From contig JAWKXN010000001.1 of the NCBI GenBank assembly GCA_041396965.1, positions 868,001 through 932,000 of the forward strand: a stretch of DNA of 64,000 bases, given 5' to 3'. Each line of letters starts with the position of its first letter. Position 1 is the stretch's first letter. The notes beneath the pieces are model-generated. The model saw only the letters and a list, made by a program, of their open reading frames with translations. It did no database searches and was not told the DNA's origin. Positions 1 through 8,516 of this stretch are shown piece by piece. The position numbers were made by a program, and so were the translations under genes. Origin of the DNA: Rickettsiales bacterium. GTDB taxonomy: Bacteria; Pseudomonadota; Alphaproteobacteria; Rickettsiales; SXRF01.

Positions 1-1
1 A

Positions 2-313
2 GAGAATTCTTATAATGACGCTATGGCACAAGTGCGTCCAGATAGCGCAAATGCCGAAGCTCTCCGCAAACGCTATGGAGATAAAGTAAATATTCGGGAT
101 TTTGATGGAAATCCACATTTTACCTCTGAAATGGATGCTTTAGTGGCTTACCTGCAAATGCTTGGAACATTGGTTGATTTTAAGGACTTTAAGCCAGAGT
201 TACTGGATAAAGCAGAGAATATAACTGACAAAGCTAATAAGGATAATGTTGGCGAAGCAAATACGGAAGTGATCACAGAGAAAACTTCAAAAAAGATTGA
301 GGAAGTTAAATAA
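2..313 (+). CDS. ccoO: cbb3-type cytochrome c oxidase subunit II, C-terminal part (cut by window edge)
   Basis: The frame is open from base 2, so this is the tail of a longer gene. It contains the CcoO-typical stretch RDFDGNP followed by EMDALVAYLQMLGTLVDF. CcoO is the membrane-anchored monoheme c subunit that passes electrons to the CcoN catalytic subunit of the high-affinity oxidase. The heme motif itself lies upstream of the window. After the conserved end there is a hydrophilic, lysine-rich tail of about 40 residues, longer than is usual. The stop codon TAA shares its last base with the ATG of ccoQ, so the two genes are translationally coupled. Methionine 23 could be read as a start, but the upstream residues also fit CcoO. 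Confidence 0.93.
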   Translation, partial: ENSYNDAMAQVRPDSANAEALRKRYGDKVNIRDFDGNPHFTSEMDALVAYLQMLGTLVDFKDFKPELLDKAENITDKANKDNVGEANTEVITEKTSKKIEEVK

Positions 314-480
314 TGAAAGAGATGTTTGCTTCCGCTAACGCAGGTATAATAGGGTTGCTGTTCTTCTTTATATTATTTTCAGCGATTCTTGTATGGGCGT
401 ATTCGCCTAGCCGTAGGCAGGATATTGAAAAATTGAAAAACATACCATTTGATGATGAGGATGATAATGGCAGAGCATAA
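313..480 (+). CDS. ccoQ: cbb3 oxidase small subunit CcoQ
   Basis: A 55-residue protein with one membrane segment at about residues 11-30 (GIIGLLFFFILFSAILVWAY), then the short SPSRR motif and an acidic tail. Its place between ccoO and ccoP, its size and its single helix all match CcoQ/FixQ, which stabilises the assembled oxidase. It starts on the last base of the ccoO stop, and its end overlaps the ccoP start by 14 bases. Confidence 0.9.
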   Translation: MKEMFASANAGIIGLLFFFILFSAILVWAYSPSRRQDIEKLKNIPFDDEDDNGRA

Positions 481-1378
481 AGAAAAGAGCGGACGACAAG
501 AAGTTGAAACTACCGGTCATGAATGGGATGGTATTAGAGAGTATAATAACCCATCACCACGTTGGTGGTTGTGGTGGTTTTATATAAGCATTATATGGTC
601 TATCGGTTATTGGGTAGTGTATCCAGCTTGGCCAACCCTTTCTGGTGAAGGAGAAAAGGGAGGTACTAAAGGTGCTTTTGAATGGACTCAGCATAAGGAT
701 CTTAAAGAACAGCAAAAGGAAATTGAGGACCGCAGGGCTGGATATCTTAAGCGTTTCAGCAAAGCTAGCTTTAACGAAATAATAAATGATCCGGAGCTAT
801 ATAATTTCGCTATTGCCGGAGGGAAAGCAGCATTTAAGGATAATTGCGCGACTTGTCATGGTACTGGTGGTGCTGGCGCTCCTAATTACCCAAATCTTAA
901 TGATGATGACTGGATATGGGGTGGCGACATGGCGAGTATATATCAAACTATAAAACATGGTATCCGCATGCATGATGATGGCAGGCAATCAGTGATGCCA
1001 GCGTTTGGCGATATGTTAAACGCTAAGGAGATAGACGCGGTAGCTGAGTATGTTGAAGGATTAAATAGTGGTAAAAGTAAGATACCGCCAGATAATATAA
1101 GTGCTAAGGAAATAGCCGCGCTCCCACTTGGTGAGCGTGTGTTTAGAGAAAATTGCGCCGCTTGTCATGGCAATAACGCGAGGGGAAGTCGTGAGGTTGG
1201 TGCGCCTAATCTGGCGGACGCTATTTGGCTTAAAAGTAAGGATGGTAGTAAAGCGGCGATTGTGAGCCAAATACGTCATCCTAAACACGGGATGATGCCA
1301 GCATGGGTAGATCGTCTTAATGAGGATACTATAAGAGAACTCACTATTTATGTGCATAGTCTTGGTGGTGGTGAGTAG
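467..1378 (+). CDS. ccoP: cbb3-type cytochrome c oxidase subunit III (diheme)
   Basis: CcoP carries two c-type hemes on the periplasmic side and feeds electrons into the cbb3 oxidase. Two CxxCH motifs are visible: CATCH at residues 127-131 and CAACH at 230-234. An N-terminal region rich in Trp holds the membrane anchor (about residues 29-52), and the HEWDGIREYNNP motif before it is diagnostic. The ATG at 467 is chosen because AGG lies 6 bases upstream and MAEHKEK is a natural N-terminus. In-frame TTG (449) and ATG (461) codons are possible alternatives. Heme attachment would depend on the Ccm proteins encoded at 35-45 kb. Confidence 0.96.
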   Translation: MAEHKEKSGRQEVETTGHEWDGIREYNNPSPRWWLWWFYISIIWSIGYWVVYPAWPTLSGEGEKGGTKGAFEWTQHKDLKEQQKEIEDRRAGYLKRFSKASFNEIINDPELYNFAIAGGKAAFKDNCATCHGTGGAGAPNYPNLNDDDWIWGGDMASIYQTIKHGIRMHDDGRQSVMPAFGDMLNAKEIDAVAEYVEGLNSGKSKIPPDNISAKEIAALPLGERVFRENCAACHGNNARGSREVGAPNLADAIWLKSKDGSKAAIVSQIRHPKHGMMPAWVDRLNEDTIRELTIYVHSLGGGE

Positions 1379-1385
1379 GTGTAGT

Positions 1386-1406
1386 TAGTACCTAGTACCT
1401 AGTACT
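1386..1406 (+). repeat. three tandem copies of TAGTACC/T
   Basis: Between ccoP and ccoG the heptamer TAGTACC occurs twice and is followed by TAGTACT, giving a 21-bp tandem array. Words of the form CTAG/TAGTAC also recur in other intergenic gaps of this window (about 16.7, 20.9, 37.5 and 52.9 kb), so this may be a remnant of the same repeat family. No function is evident. Confidence 0.6.
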
Positions 1407-1467
1407 TTGTTTATACAAGCTGTTGATTACTAATTGTGTATGAAAATTATAATTGGGTTAGTTGAAA

Positions 1468-2889
1468 ATGAGCGGTACTACCGAACAGATACAGTATTTC
1501 GCCAAAGAACCTAAAATCTATCCGAAGCGGGTTTGGGGACGTTATCGTATTATCAAATGGGTAGTAATGGTAATAACTCTATCTATTTATTACCTTACTC
1601 CATTTATCCGTTGGGACAGAGGACCTAACGCTCCGGATCAGGCTGTACTCATTGATATGAATAATCACCGAGCCTATTTTTTCTTTATAGAGATATGGCC
1701 ACAAGAAGTATATTATCTTGCTGGTATTTTAATACTTGCCGCTGTTGGATTGTTTTTTATAACCTCTCTTGCTGGTCGGGTATGGTGTGGTTATCTGTGT
1801 TTCCAAACCGTGTGGACAGACCTTTTCGTCTGGGTTGAAAGGATAGTTCAAGGTGATAGGAACGCTCGCAAAAAATTAGATGAAAGCAAACTAACTTTCA
1901 AAAAAATATATCAAAAAGGGCTTACCCATATAATCTGGCTAATAATTAGTCTATTTACCGGCGGAGCTTGGGTACTTTATTTTAACGACGCGCCGACCTT
2001 ACTTGAGAATATTTTTGAGCTTAGAATATCTTGGTCAGTGGGTGGTTGGATTATAGCCCTTACCTTTACCACTTACCTAATGGCTGGTTTCGCTCGTCAA
2101 CAAGTATGTAAATATATGTGCCCTTACGCCCGTTTTCAATCAGCCATGTTTGATCGTGATACGTTGATTATTGGTTATGATACGAAACGCGGTGAAAAGC
2201 GTGGTAAACTAAAAGACAGAGAAGAAAATAAAGAGCAAGGTGATTGCATAGATTGTTCTCTGTGTGTTCAAGTGTGTCCAATGGGTATAGATATACGTGA
2301 TGGTTTGCAATATGAATGTATAGCTTGCGGGTTATGTATAGATGCTTGTAATGGAGTTATGGATAAAGTCGGTTTGCCGCAAGGTCTTATCCGCTATGAT
2401 ACCACAACTAATCAAGAAGCTCGTGACGCTGGAGAACCGGTGGCTGGTATTTGGTCACATATTTTAAGACCACGTACCTTTTATTATACAGCGATTATCA
2501 CAATTGTTGGTGGCATTATGCTTTATAGTTTACTTACCAGACTTCCGCTTGAACTCCATGTTTTGCATGATCGTAACCCGCTATTCGTAAAATTGTCCGA
2601 TGGCTCAATCCGCAATGGTTATGATGTACGTATACTTAATAAAACTCATGATGATCAGAAATATAAACTTACGGTTTCCGGTATTGATAATCCCATAATA
2701 CATTTGCAGGGAGCCGGAAAAATAGACCCTAATGATTTACCAGTTTTTGCTGATAGTGTTGGTCATTTCAGACTGTTTATAACAGCGCCAGCACAGGAAC
2801 AAGAGAGGATAGATATAGAGTTTACCCTTGAGGAATTAGATTCAAAAATAACAGATAATCTGGAGAGTGTCTTTGTCAGTGCGAAATAA
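1468..2889 (+). CDS. ccoG: cytochrome c oxidase accessory protein CcoG (FixG-type ferredoxin-like membrane protein)
   Basis: CcoG is a polyferredoxin-like membrane protein used in cbb3 oxidase assembly; in studied bacteria it reduces Cu(II) for copper insertion. Two cysteine clusters are visible: C260, C263, C266, C270 and C284, C287, C290, C294. Earlier CGYLC and CKYMC motifs sit in the membrane region (NapH/FixG pattern). There are about five hydrophobic segments, and the C-terminal 120 residues form the periplasmic Ig-like FixG domain. Length (473 aa) is normal. ATG 1468 is preferred over the TTG two codons earlier; neither has a strong ribosome site. The 3' end overlaps ccoH. Confidence 0.95.
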   Translation: MSGTTEQIQYFAKEPKIYPKRVWGRYRIIKWVVMVITLSIYYLTPFIRWDRGPNAPDQAVLIDMNNHRAYFFFIEIWPQEVYYLAGILILAAVGLFFITSLAGRVWCGYLCFQTVWTDLFVWVERIVQGDRNARKKLDESKLTFKKIYQKGLTHIIWLIISLFTGGAWVLYFNDAPTLLENIFELRISWSVGGWIIALTFTTYLMAGFARQQVCKYMCPYARFQSAMFDRDTLIIGYDTKRGEKRGKLKDREENKEQGDCIDCSLCVQVCPMGIDIRDGLQYECIACGLCIDACNGVMDKVGLPQGLIRYDTTTNQEARDAGEPVAGIWSHILRPRTFYYTAIITIVGGIMLYSLLTRLPLELHVLHDRNPLFVKLSDGSIRNGYDVRILNKTHDDQKYKLTVSGIDNPIIHLQGAGKIDPNDLPVFADSVGHFRLFITAPAQEQERIDIEFTLEELDSKITDNLESVFVSAK

Positions 2890-3139
2890 CAATGAAACTA
2901 GCAGGATACCATTTCGTGACCGAATCATCCCATGGTATTTTGTTATGGTGTTCCTGTTGGTATTTGCTATAAATGGGGTGTTCGCTTACGTGGCTATTAC
3001 CACTAATAAAGGTGTGGTGACAGATAACGCTTACGAGAAAGGTCTTGACTACAACCATATCGTTCAGGAAGTAAGGAAATTGAAGGCGCAAAGACATGAA
3101 GAGCCAAAACATTCAAAATCAGGAATCAGTAAGAAATAA
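2873..3139 (+). CDS. ccoH: CcoH/FixH-like assembly protein, short form
   Basis: The protein has one membrane helix (about residues 19-40) followed by the FixH hallmark YEKGLDYN and then only about 30 charged residues. Family members usually run to about 150-170 residues with a periplasmic domain after that motif. Here translation stops at about 88 residues, so that domain is missing. Position between ccoG and ccoI supports the call. TTG 2873 is chosen because GGAG lies 7 bases upstream; GTG 2867 and GTG 2879 are also in frame. It overlaps both neighbours, which implies tight coupling. Confidence 0.8.
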   Translation: MSVRNNNETSRIPFRDRIIPWYFVMVFLLVFAINGVFAYVAITTNKGVVTDNAYEKGLDYNHIVQEVRKLKAQRHEEPKHSKSGISKK

Positions 3140-5258
3140 AGATAGCGAAAATAACAGTAGCTATTTTCACATAGACGGTTTGCGTTGCGCTCGCTGTATT
3201 CACGCTATTGAATCGGCTTTGCAAAGTGAAGATGATGTTACCTACGCACGCGTAAATATGAGTACGAATAGGCTTTCTTTAAGCTGGCTTGGCGATGAAA
3301 ATAAGCAAAAGCGTTTTATGAAGATAGTAGAGTCGCTTGGCTATAGCATTAAACCATTTGAGGAAACAACAGATAAAGACACAGAAGGTAGTTTTTTATT
3401 ACGTTGTATGGCAGTTTCTGGTTTTGCTATGGGCAATATCATGCTGCTTTCCGTAGTTCTTTGGAGCAGTACCCAATCGGTTATGGGAATAGCTACTCGT
3501 GATTTAATGCACTGGATTTCCGCGCTTATCGCTCTACCTACGGTTATTTACGCTGGTCGTCCATTTTTTCGCTCAGCATTTGCCGTGCTTAGGCATGGTC
3601 ACACTAATATGGATGTGCCGATTTCTTTAGCCCTTATACTCGCCTGCGCCATGAGTTTATTTGAGACAATAAATCACGGTGAGCATACCTATTTTGATTC
3701 AGCGGTGATGTTACTGTTTTTCCTGCTTATCGGGCGTTTCCTTGATGCGCGCGCTCGTGGTAAAGCTCGTGAGAACGCTAGCAGGTTACTTGCTCTTATG
3801 AAGGGTTACGCGACAGTAATTAAAGATGGCAAGCAAAACAGCGTTCCAATATCAGAGTTAAAATCTGGTATGGCGATTTTAGTAGCGGCAGGGGAAAAAG
3901 TGCCAACCGACGCTGAGGTAACAGAAGGAAATTCTGATATTGATACTAGTCTAGTTACTGGAGAGACTATACCAAGATCTATCAAAAAAGGTGATAAAAT
4001 ATATGGCGGTACAGTAAATCTCTTATCTCCAATAACTTGTATCGTACTTAAAGCGTCTGAGGATAGTGTGCTTGCCGACATTATCCGGCTGATGGAAAAA
4101 GCTGAGCAGGGCAGAGCGAAATATGTACGGCTTGCTGATAAAGCGGCAAGCCTTTATACGCCAGTTGTTCATTTTCTGGCATTGGCGGCATTTCTTTTCT
4201 GGTATTTTATCGCCGGTATTGCTTGGCAGAAAGCGTTGCTTATCGCTATAACCACTCTGATTATTACTTGTCCATGCGCTTTGGGGCTTGCTGTTCCGGT
4301 AGTACAGGTGCTTGCTACCGGTTGGTTAATGAAGCGTGGAGTTATGCTTAAAACAGGTGATGCTTTTGAGCGTATGTCACGCATAGATAGCGCGGTATTT
4401 GATAAGACTGGTACAATAACGCAAGGAAAAGCTGAACTTGTTGGTAATTACCCTGATGATGAGCTAGGGCTAGCGGCATCACTGGCTGCCCATAGCAAAC
4501 ATCCATATAGTAAAGCGATTAGTCGGGCTTATAGTGGTGATATTATATCTTTCGCTAAGGTAAAAGAAATTACCGCTATTGGTGTTGAGGCGGAGTATGA
4601 AGGCAAAAATATTCGTCTTGGTAAAGCTGATATTACAGATTCCGGTGAGGATAAAGACGCATTGCCAAAAATATATTTAAGTGAGAATGGAAAGATTATT
4701 ACAACCTTTAACTTTCATGATGCTTTGCGTAGTGGTGCGCATAACGTTATGAGCGATTTCAAGAAAAACGGTATAACCACATATTTATTATCTGGAGATA
4801 GAAAACCAATAGTAGAGAAAATAGCTGGTGAGCTTGCTATTGATCACTATTATGGTGGGATTATGCCTGCTGATAAAACGGAGATAATAAAGCGTTTGCA
4901 AAAAGATGGACATAATGTACTTATGGTTGGTGACGGTCTTAATGACGCTCCATCCTTAGCGCAGGCGGATGTTTCCATTTCTCCCTCGAGCGCGGTTGAT
5001 ATAACCCAAAACACCGCTGATATAGTATTTCAAGGAGATAGCCTTATCTCGGTGGTTAATTCATGGAATATGGCAAAATACTCAACCATGCTGGTAAAGC
5101 AAAATTTCGTTTTGGCGGTTATATATAACTGTATCGCGATACCTATCGCCCTTATGGGATACGCGACTCCACTAATCGCGGCTATCGCTATGTCGCTATC
5201 ATCACTTATTGTAATCGCTAATTCCTTTCGTATTAACTTAATGAAAGAAGAACAGTAA
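3096..5258 (+). CDS. ccoI: copper-translocating P-type ATPase of the cbb3 assembly system
   Basis: A P1B-type ATPase exporting copper across the inner membrane for the cbb3 oxidase. An N-terminal heavy-metal-associated domain carries CARC (C31, C34). The intramembrane metal site is CPC at 392-394. The phosphorylated Asp is in DKTGT (D436). The HP motif (SKHPYSKA), the TGE actuator loop and the GDGLND hinge are all present. About eight membrane helices and 720 residues fit the family. It starts 44 bases inside ccoH and shares its stop with the ccoS start. In this operon CcoI is more likely than a general copper-efflux CopA. Confidence 0.95.
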   Translation: MKSQNIQNQESVRNKDSENNSSYFHIDGLRCARCIHAIESALQSEDDVTYARVNMSTNRLSLSWLGDENKQKRFMKIVESLGYSIKPFEETTDKDTEGSFLLRCMAVSGFAMGNIMLLSVVLWSSTQSVMGIATRDLMHWISALIALPTVIYAGRPFFRSAFAVLRHGHTNMDVPISLALILACAMSLFETINHGEHTYFDSAVMLLFFLLIGRFLDARARGKARENASRLLALMKGYATVIKDGKQNSVPISELKSGMAILVAAGEKVPTDAEVTEGNSDIDTSLVTGETIPRSIKKGDKIYGGTVNLLSPITCIVLKASEDSVLADIIRLMEKAEQGRAKYVRLADKAASLYTPVVHFLALAAFLFWYFIAGIAWQKALLIAITTLIITCPCALGLAVPVVQVLATGWLMKRGVMLKTGDAFERMSRIDSAVFDKTGTITQGKAELVGNYPDDELGLAASLAAHSKHPYSKAISRAYSGDIISFAKVKEITAIGVEAEYEGKNIRLGKADITDSGEDKDALPKIYLSENGKIITTFNFHDALRSGAHNVMSDFKKNGITTYLLSGDRKPIVEKIAGELAIDHYYGGIMPADKTEIIKRLQKDGHNVLMVGDGLNDAPSLAQADVSISPSSAVDITQNTADIVFQGDSLISVVNSWNMAKYSTMLVKQNFVLAVIYNCIAIPIALMGYATPLIAAIAMSLSSLIVIANSFRINLMKEEQ

Positions 5259-5407
5259 TGTCAGTTCTTCTCTATCTTATTCCGCTCGCTCTTTTGCTTG
5301 GTGGCATTGGTCTTGCTGGATTTTTCTGGTCAGTTAAAAATAACCAGTATGAGGATTTAGATGGAGACGCGCATCGTATATTGATTGATGAGGATGAGGT
5401 TGATTGA
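5258..5407 (+). CDS. ccoS: cbb3 oxidase maturation protein CcoS
   Basis: A 49-residue protein with one membrane helix (about residues 5-24), then YEDLDGDAHRIL and an acidic end. This matches CcoS, a single-span protein needed to mature the cbb3 oxidase. Its ATG overlaps the last base of the ccoI stop. It is the last gene of the cco operon here. Confidence 0.9.
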   Translation: MSVLLYLIPLALLLGGIGLAGFFWSVKNNQYEDLDGDAHRILIDEDEVD

Positions 5408-5524
5408 TTCATTCATTAATATTTTGAGAACTATAGTAACTCAAGTAAGTCTTACCACAAGTTACTATAACTTAAAAACCTTGTTCTATGCGAAAGTATT
5501 TTTATGTGCCTATAAAACACAAAA

Positions 5525-5547
5525 CCGCCCTTCTTGCGGAAGGGCGG
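5525..5547 (-). terminator. Rho-independent terminator of the small exported protein gene at 5584-5784
   Basis: A perfect 9-bp GC-rich stem (CCGCCCTTC / GAAGGGCGG) with a 5-base loop. Read on the minus strand it is followed by TTTTGTGTTTT, a proper T-tract, so it ends the gene at 5584-5784. The plus-strand tail is only CTTT, so it would be a weaker stop for the cco operon. Confidence 0.85.
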
Positions 5548-5583
5548 CTTTGGAATAGAACGTAATATTATTACGGTTCTATA

Positions 5584-5784
5584 CTACTCGTGAGAACCTT
5601 CAGTGGCTTCTTCACCAGCTTCTTCAGAATCATCAGTTGCTTCATCAACATTTTTGATTTCTTCTTTGGCTACTTTAGCGATTTTGCTAGCGGCTTTATC
5701 AACTTTAGCTGAAACTTCACTTCCAGCAAGAGCAGGAGAAGAAATTAGACCGAAAATAACAAGAAGAGAAAGAAGTTTATTCAT
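5584..5784 (-). CDS. small exported protein, unknown function
   Basis: A 66-residue product with a clear Sec signal peptide: basic start, hydrophobic core, and ALA before a likely cut at residue 21. The mature part is about 45 residues, Lys/Ala-rich at first and then strongly acidic (Glu/Asp) with a final His. It looks helical and low in complexity. It has its own strong terminator and an upstream gap of about 245 bases, so it is probably a separate transcript. I do not recognise the family. Its charge pattern and place beside a copper-enzyme cluster would allow metal binding, but that is only a guess. Confidence 0.65.
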   Translation of the reverse strand: MNKLLSLLVIFGLISSPALAGSEVSAKVDKAASKIAKVAKEEIKNVDEATDDSEEAGEEATEGSHE

Positions 5785-5963
5785 ATAATGAATCCTTATG
5801 ATTGTTATATTGATTGTTTACAATTATCCTCACTTGAGGATGTTATGATTACAGCATTTTTATGGTTACGGATTCATGTATCTATGATTACATTTTTGTA
5901 ATGATGGTTATTTTTTGTAAATAAATATAGTCTTTTCACCTAATGTAATTATACATAAAAAAC

Positions 5964-5983
5964 CGCCCTAAATTCATAAGGCG
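5964..5983 (-). terminator. possible weak terminator after the small lipoprotein gene
   Basis: CGCC and GGCG bracket a 12-base AT-rich loop. On the minus strand they are followed by GTTTTTTATG, a T-run. The stem is only 4 bp, plus two more pairs across a mismatch, so strength is doubtful. Confidence 0.35.
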
Positions 5984-6028
5984 ATTTGAGATAATAAGCG
6001 ATATTTTAAGTATACTTTGAGCTAATCC

Positions 6029-6211
6029 TTAGAAGGCAGCTATGCTGCTAAACCCATCATCATATGAACCAGAGTCAATTATAGAAGAAGTCTCATAAGC
6101 CTGAGCGACTAGGCTAGAAGAATCTGAGCCAACAGGTGAACATGCTGGAAGGGAAGAAGCTATAAGTAAAGCGGCAACTATCTTGAGTATGGTATTTTTT
6201 TGTATTTTCAT
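6029..6211 (-). CDS. small putative lipoprotein
   Basis: A 60-residue product with a signal sequence ending in a lipobox-like SLPAC (lipidated Cys at residue 24). The mature chain of about 36 residues is rich in Ser, Tyr and Asp. The gene stands alone between two gaps. No family was recognised, and short length limits confidence that it is expressed. Confidence 0.5.
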   Translation of the reverse strand: MKIQKNTILKIVAALLIASSLPACSPVGSDSSSLVAQAYETSSIIDSGSYDDGFSSIAAF

Positions 6212-6379
6212 ATCGCTATTCTCTCTATCATTTTATTATTGTTTCTACATCTTACCGTGATGTCTTGTATTATTTATAACAATAACAAAGCTAGAAAAGA
6301 ATTGCCGTTTTTAGCTGGTATCTATGCAATAAGCGCATAGCAATATGTATGCTAACCTAGAACATTTTATATATATAAC

Positions 6380-7081
6380 CTATTGATCTCTAGGTAATTG
6401 GCGGCGTTTACGGTCAGGACGAACTTTACGTTTCTGCTTAAAATCAGACATACGTCTTACAATATAGTCATTTACTATATTCCCCAGCTCGTCCTCTACG
6501 CCCCTATAGTAATGGTCAGCTCCCTCAATTATCTTATACTCAGCCTGATTTACGTGGCTAGAGGTAAGTCTTTCCGCGAACTTACTCACTATTTCCTCAC
6601 TTACTATATCATCCTTACTTCCTTGTGTAATAATACCAGCGGCGGGACAAGGTGAAAGAAATGAGAAATCATATAGATTAACCGGTGGGGAAACACTTAC
6701 AAAACCCTCAATTTCAGGGCGGCGCATAAGAAGCTGTAATGAAATCCATGCGCCAAAGGAAAACCCGCCTATCCAGCATGTTGGCGCGTCAGGATTCTGT
6801 GCTTGCAACCAGTCAAGAGCAGTAGCGGCATCGGTAAGCTCTCCAATCCCTTCATCATAGGTGCCTTGCGATTTACCTATCCCACGAAAATTAAACCGCA
6901 GCACAGAAAATCCGTTTTGCGCGAATATATGATATAGACGGTAAACTATTTTATTGTTCATAGTGCCGCCATATAGAGGGTGTGGATGCATTATAAGAGC
7001 CACCGGAGCGGTTTTGAACTCACTATGATGATAACGACCTTCTAGCCTTCCTTCTGAGCCATTAAATATAATTTCAGGCAT
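6380..7081 (-). CDS. alpha/beta hydrolase (COG2945-like)
   Basis: A 233-residue alpha/beta hydrolase. An early HPHPLYGGTMNN motif forms the oxyanion region. The nucleophile Ser is in GFSFGAW, an Asp follows in GSKDDIV, and the catalytic His is in GADHYYRG. Proteins with this HPHP pattern are small cytoplasmic serine hydrolases of unknown substrate. The C-terminus ends with a short Arg/Lys-rich tail. It is monocistronic in appearance. Function beyond the fold is not known. Confidence 0.85.
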   Translation of the reverse strand: MPEIIFNGSEGRLEGRYHHSEFKTAPVALIMHPHPLYGGTMNNKIVYRLYHIFAQNGFSVLRFNFRGIGKSQGTYDEGIGELTDAATALDWLQAQNPDAPTCWIGGFSFGAWISLQLLMRRPEIEGFVSVSPPVNLYDFSFLSPCPAAGIITQGSKDDIVSEEIVSKFAERLTSSHVNQAEYKIIEGADHYYRGVEDELGNIVNDYIVRRMSDFKQKRKVRPDRKRRQLPRDQ

Positions 7082-7177
7082 TCTTTCCCCTTATTTCTGC
7101 GTTTTTTTAATTATAATCATTATTCAATTTCATGCTTGCTTCGCAGCACAAAGCCTTATCTTTCGGATGAGGTTCTC

Positions 7178-7214
7178 ATACTCGTTTTGTATAAAAATTA
7201 CCCAAAACGAGTAT
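7178..7214 (-). repeat. dispersed hairpin repeat, copy 1
   Basis: Perfect 12-bp inverted repeat (ATACTCGTTTTG / CAAAACGAGTAT) around a 13-base loop. On the minus strand the centre reads GGGTAATTTTTAT, nearly the same as the centre of hairpins at 20875, 22319 and 37422. It lies in the gap upstream of cysE. It could also act as a transcription boundary between the divergent genes. Confidence 0.7.
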
Positions 7215-7339
7215 AGTTATAATTTTATTTGATTGTCGTTAGCTGATTTTTATATATAATTCAACTATATTGATGAATTTTGGAGTTTATTTTTACCATT
7301 CAAACGTTACTCTGAATGTTATATTGAAAGTGGCAACTA

Positions 7340-8077
7340 ATGTTCAAGACAATTATTGACGATATTGACTCTATCAGAACAAGGGATCCAGCCGCGCGCT
7401 CACGACTTGAGGTTGTATTATGTTATCCTGGTATACATGCTATTGTTTTTTATAGATTATCCAATTTTTTATGGCAAAATAACCTAAAACTTGTTGGTCG
7501 TTTCATCTCGTATCTCGCTCGTTTTATTACTGGAATAGAGATACATCCGGCTGCGAAAATTGGAAAACGCCTATTTCTTGATCACGGTATGGGGATAGTG
7601 ATAGGTGAAACCGCTACAATTGGCGATGATGTTACCATTTATCATGATGTAACTCTTGGTGGTACTTCTCTTCATACCGGACTTCGTCACCCACAAATAG
7701 GAAATGACGTTATTATCGGAGCTGGAGCGCAGATATTAGGACCGGTCAAAATCGGTAACCATGCCCGTGTTGGCTCAAATGCTGTAGTAGTAAAGGACGT
7801 AGAGGAGGGGACAACCGTAGTTGGTGTTCCGGCAAGGGTGGTAATGGAGTCTACGGACAAGGTCGTAGCGGAATCAGAGAAAAAAGAATCTAAGGAACAG
7901 GTGTTTGACGCTTATGGTGGCACAAAATGTGTTGAGGATAGTGTGGAATCGGATCCATTATTGCTTACACTTAAAAAACTACAGGATGATATGGAAAGCC
8001 TTAAGGGGCGTATCGGTGAGTTAGAAAGTGAAAACGCGGAGCTTATAAATAGCGCGAGAAAATGGGAAAATAAATGA
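7340..8077 (+). CDS. cysE: serine O-acetyltransferase (cysteine biosynthesis)
   Basis: Makes O-acetylserine from serine and acetyl-CoA, the precursor of cysteine. The left-handed beta-helix hexapeptide repeats run from about residue 68 to 170, with the catalytic HDVTLGGT segment and the LDHGMGIVIGET motif. It is the short, EpsC-like form without the long N-terminal helical domain. The last 60 residues are an unusual hydrophilic tail that looks like a coiled coil. Its stop overlaps the iscR start (ATGA), so sulfur supply and Fe-S control are co-transcribed. Confidence 0.93.
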   Translation: MFKTIIDDIDSIRTRDPAARSRLEVVLCYPGIHAIVFYRLSNFLWQNNLKLVGRFISYLARFITGIEIHPAAKIGKRLFLDHGMGIVIGETATIGDDVTIYHDVTLGGTSLHTGLRHPQIGNDVIIGAGAQILGPVKIGNHARVGSNAVVVKDVEEGTTVVGVPARVVMESTDKVVAESEKKESKEQVFDAYGGTKCVEDSVESDPLLLTLKKLQDDMESLKGRIGELESENAELINSARKWENK

Positions 8078-8496
8078 TACTAGGTACTAAAGCCCGTTAT
8101 GGTGTTATGGCGATGGTTGACATAGCGACCCAAGATGAGAATACTCCAATATCTGTTAATGAGCTGTCTTCACGTCAGAATATAACAGCTCCCTATTTAG
8201 AACAGATATTTAGAAAATTAAAATCTGCTGGACTTGTAAAATCAGTACGTGGTCCGGGTGGCGGATATATGCTTACCAGAAAACCGACGGAGATTTATAT
8301 TTCAGAGATTGTAGAAGCCGTTGATGAGTCAATAAGAATGACTAGATGTGATCCAAAAACTAAGGATGGATGTATCGCAGGTAAGGCTCGTTGTCAGACC
8401 CATAATTTATGGTATGGTCTGTCAGAGGTCATTCATGATTATCTGGCAAAACATTCCTTATCTGATGTTATCAATAAAAGTAATGATTTCCGCTAA
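8074..8496 (+). CDS. iscR: Rrf2-family Fe-S cluster regulator IscR
   Basis: A 140-residue winged-helix Rrf2 protein. The N-terminal helix-turn-helix is followed by the KSVRGPGGGYML wing. Three Cys in the C-terminal half (TRCDPKTKDGC then ARC) match the [2Fe-2S] ligand pattern of IscR. IscR senses cluster status and controls isc genes. It is translationally coupled to cysE and followed 20 bases later by a cysteine desulfurase. The second isc operon lies about 50 kb away and is a plausible target. Confidence 0.93.
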   Translation: MILGTKARYGVMAMVDIATQDENTPISVNELSSRQNITAPYLEQIFRKLKSAGLVKSVRGPGGGYMLTRKPTEIYISEIVEAVDESIRMTRCDPKTKDGCIAGKARCQTHNLWYGLSEVIHDYLAKHSLSDVINKSNDFR

Positions 8497-8516
8497 GTAA
8501 GAAAAATTTTGTAGTT

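Noticed and set aside
797..1357. Two antisense frames within ccoP
   Set aside because: They are in the shadow of ccoP, whose heme motifs and codon pattern are clear; their products look like reverse translations with no motif.
2867..3139. ccoH as a product of frameshift rather than a short gene
   Set aside because: No other frame after 3100 encodes the missing FixH domain; the DNA is used by the start of ccoI.
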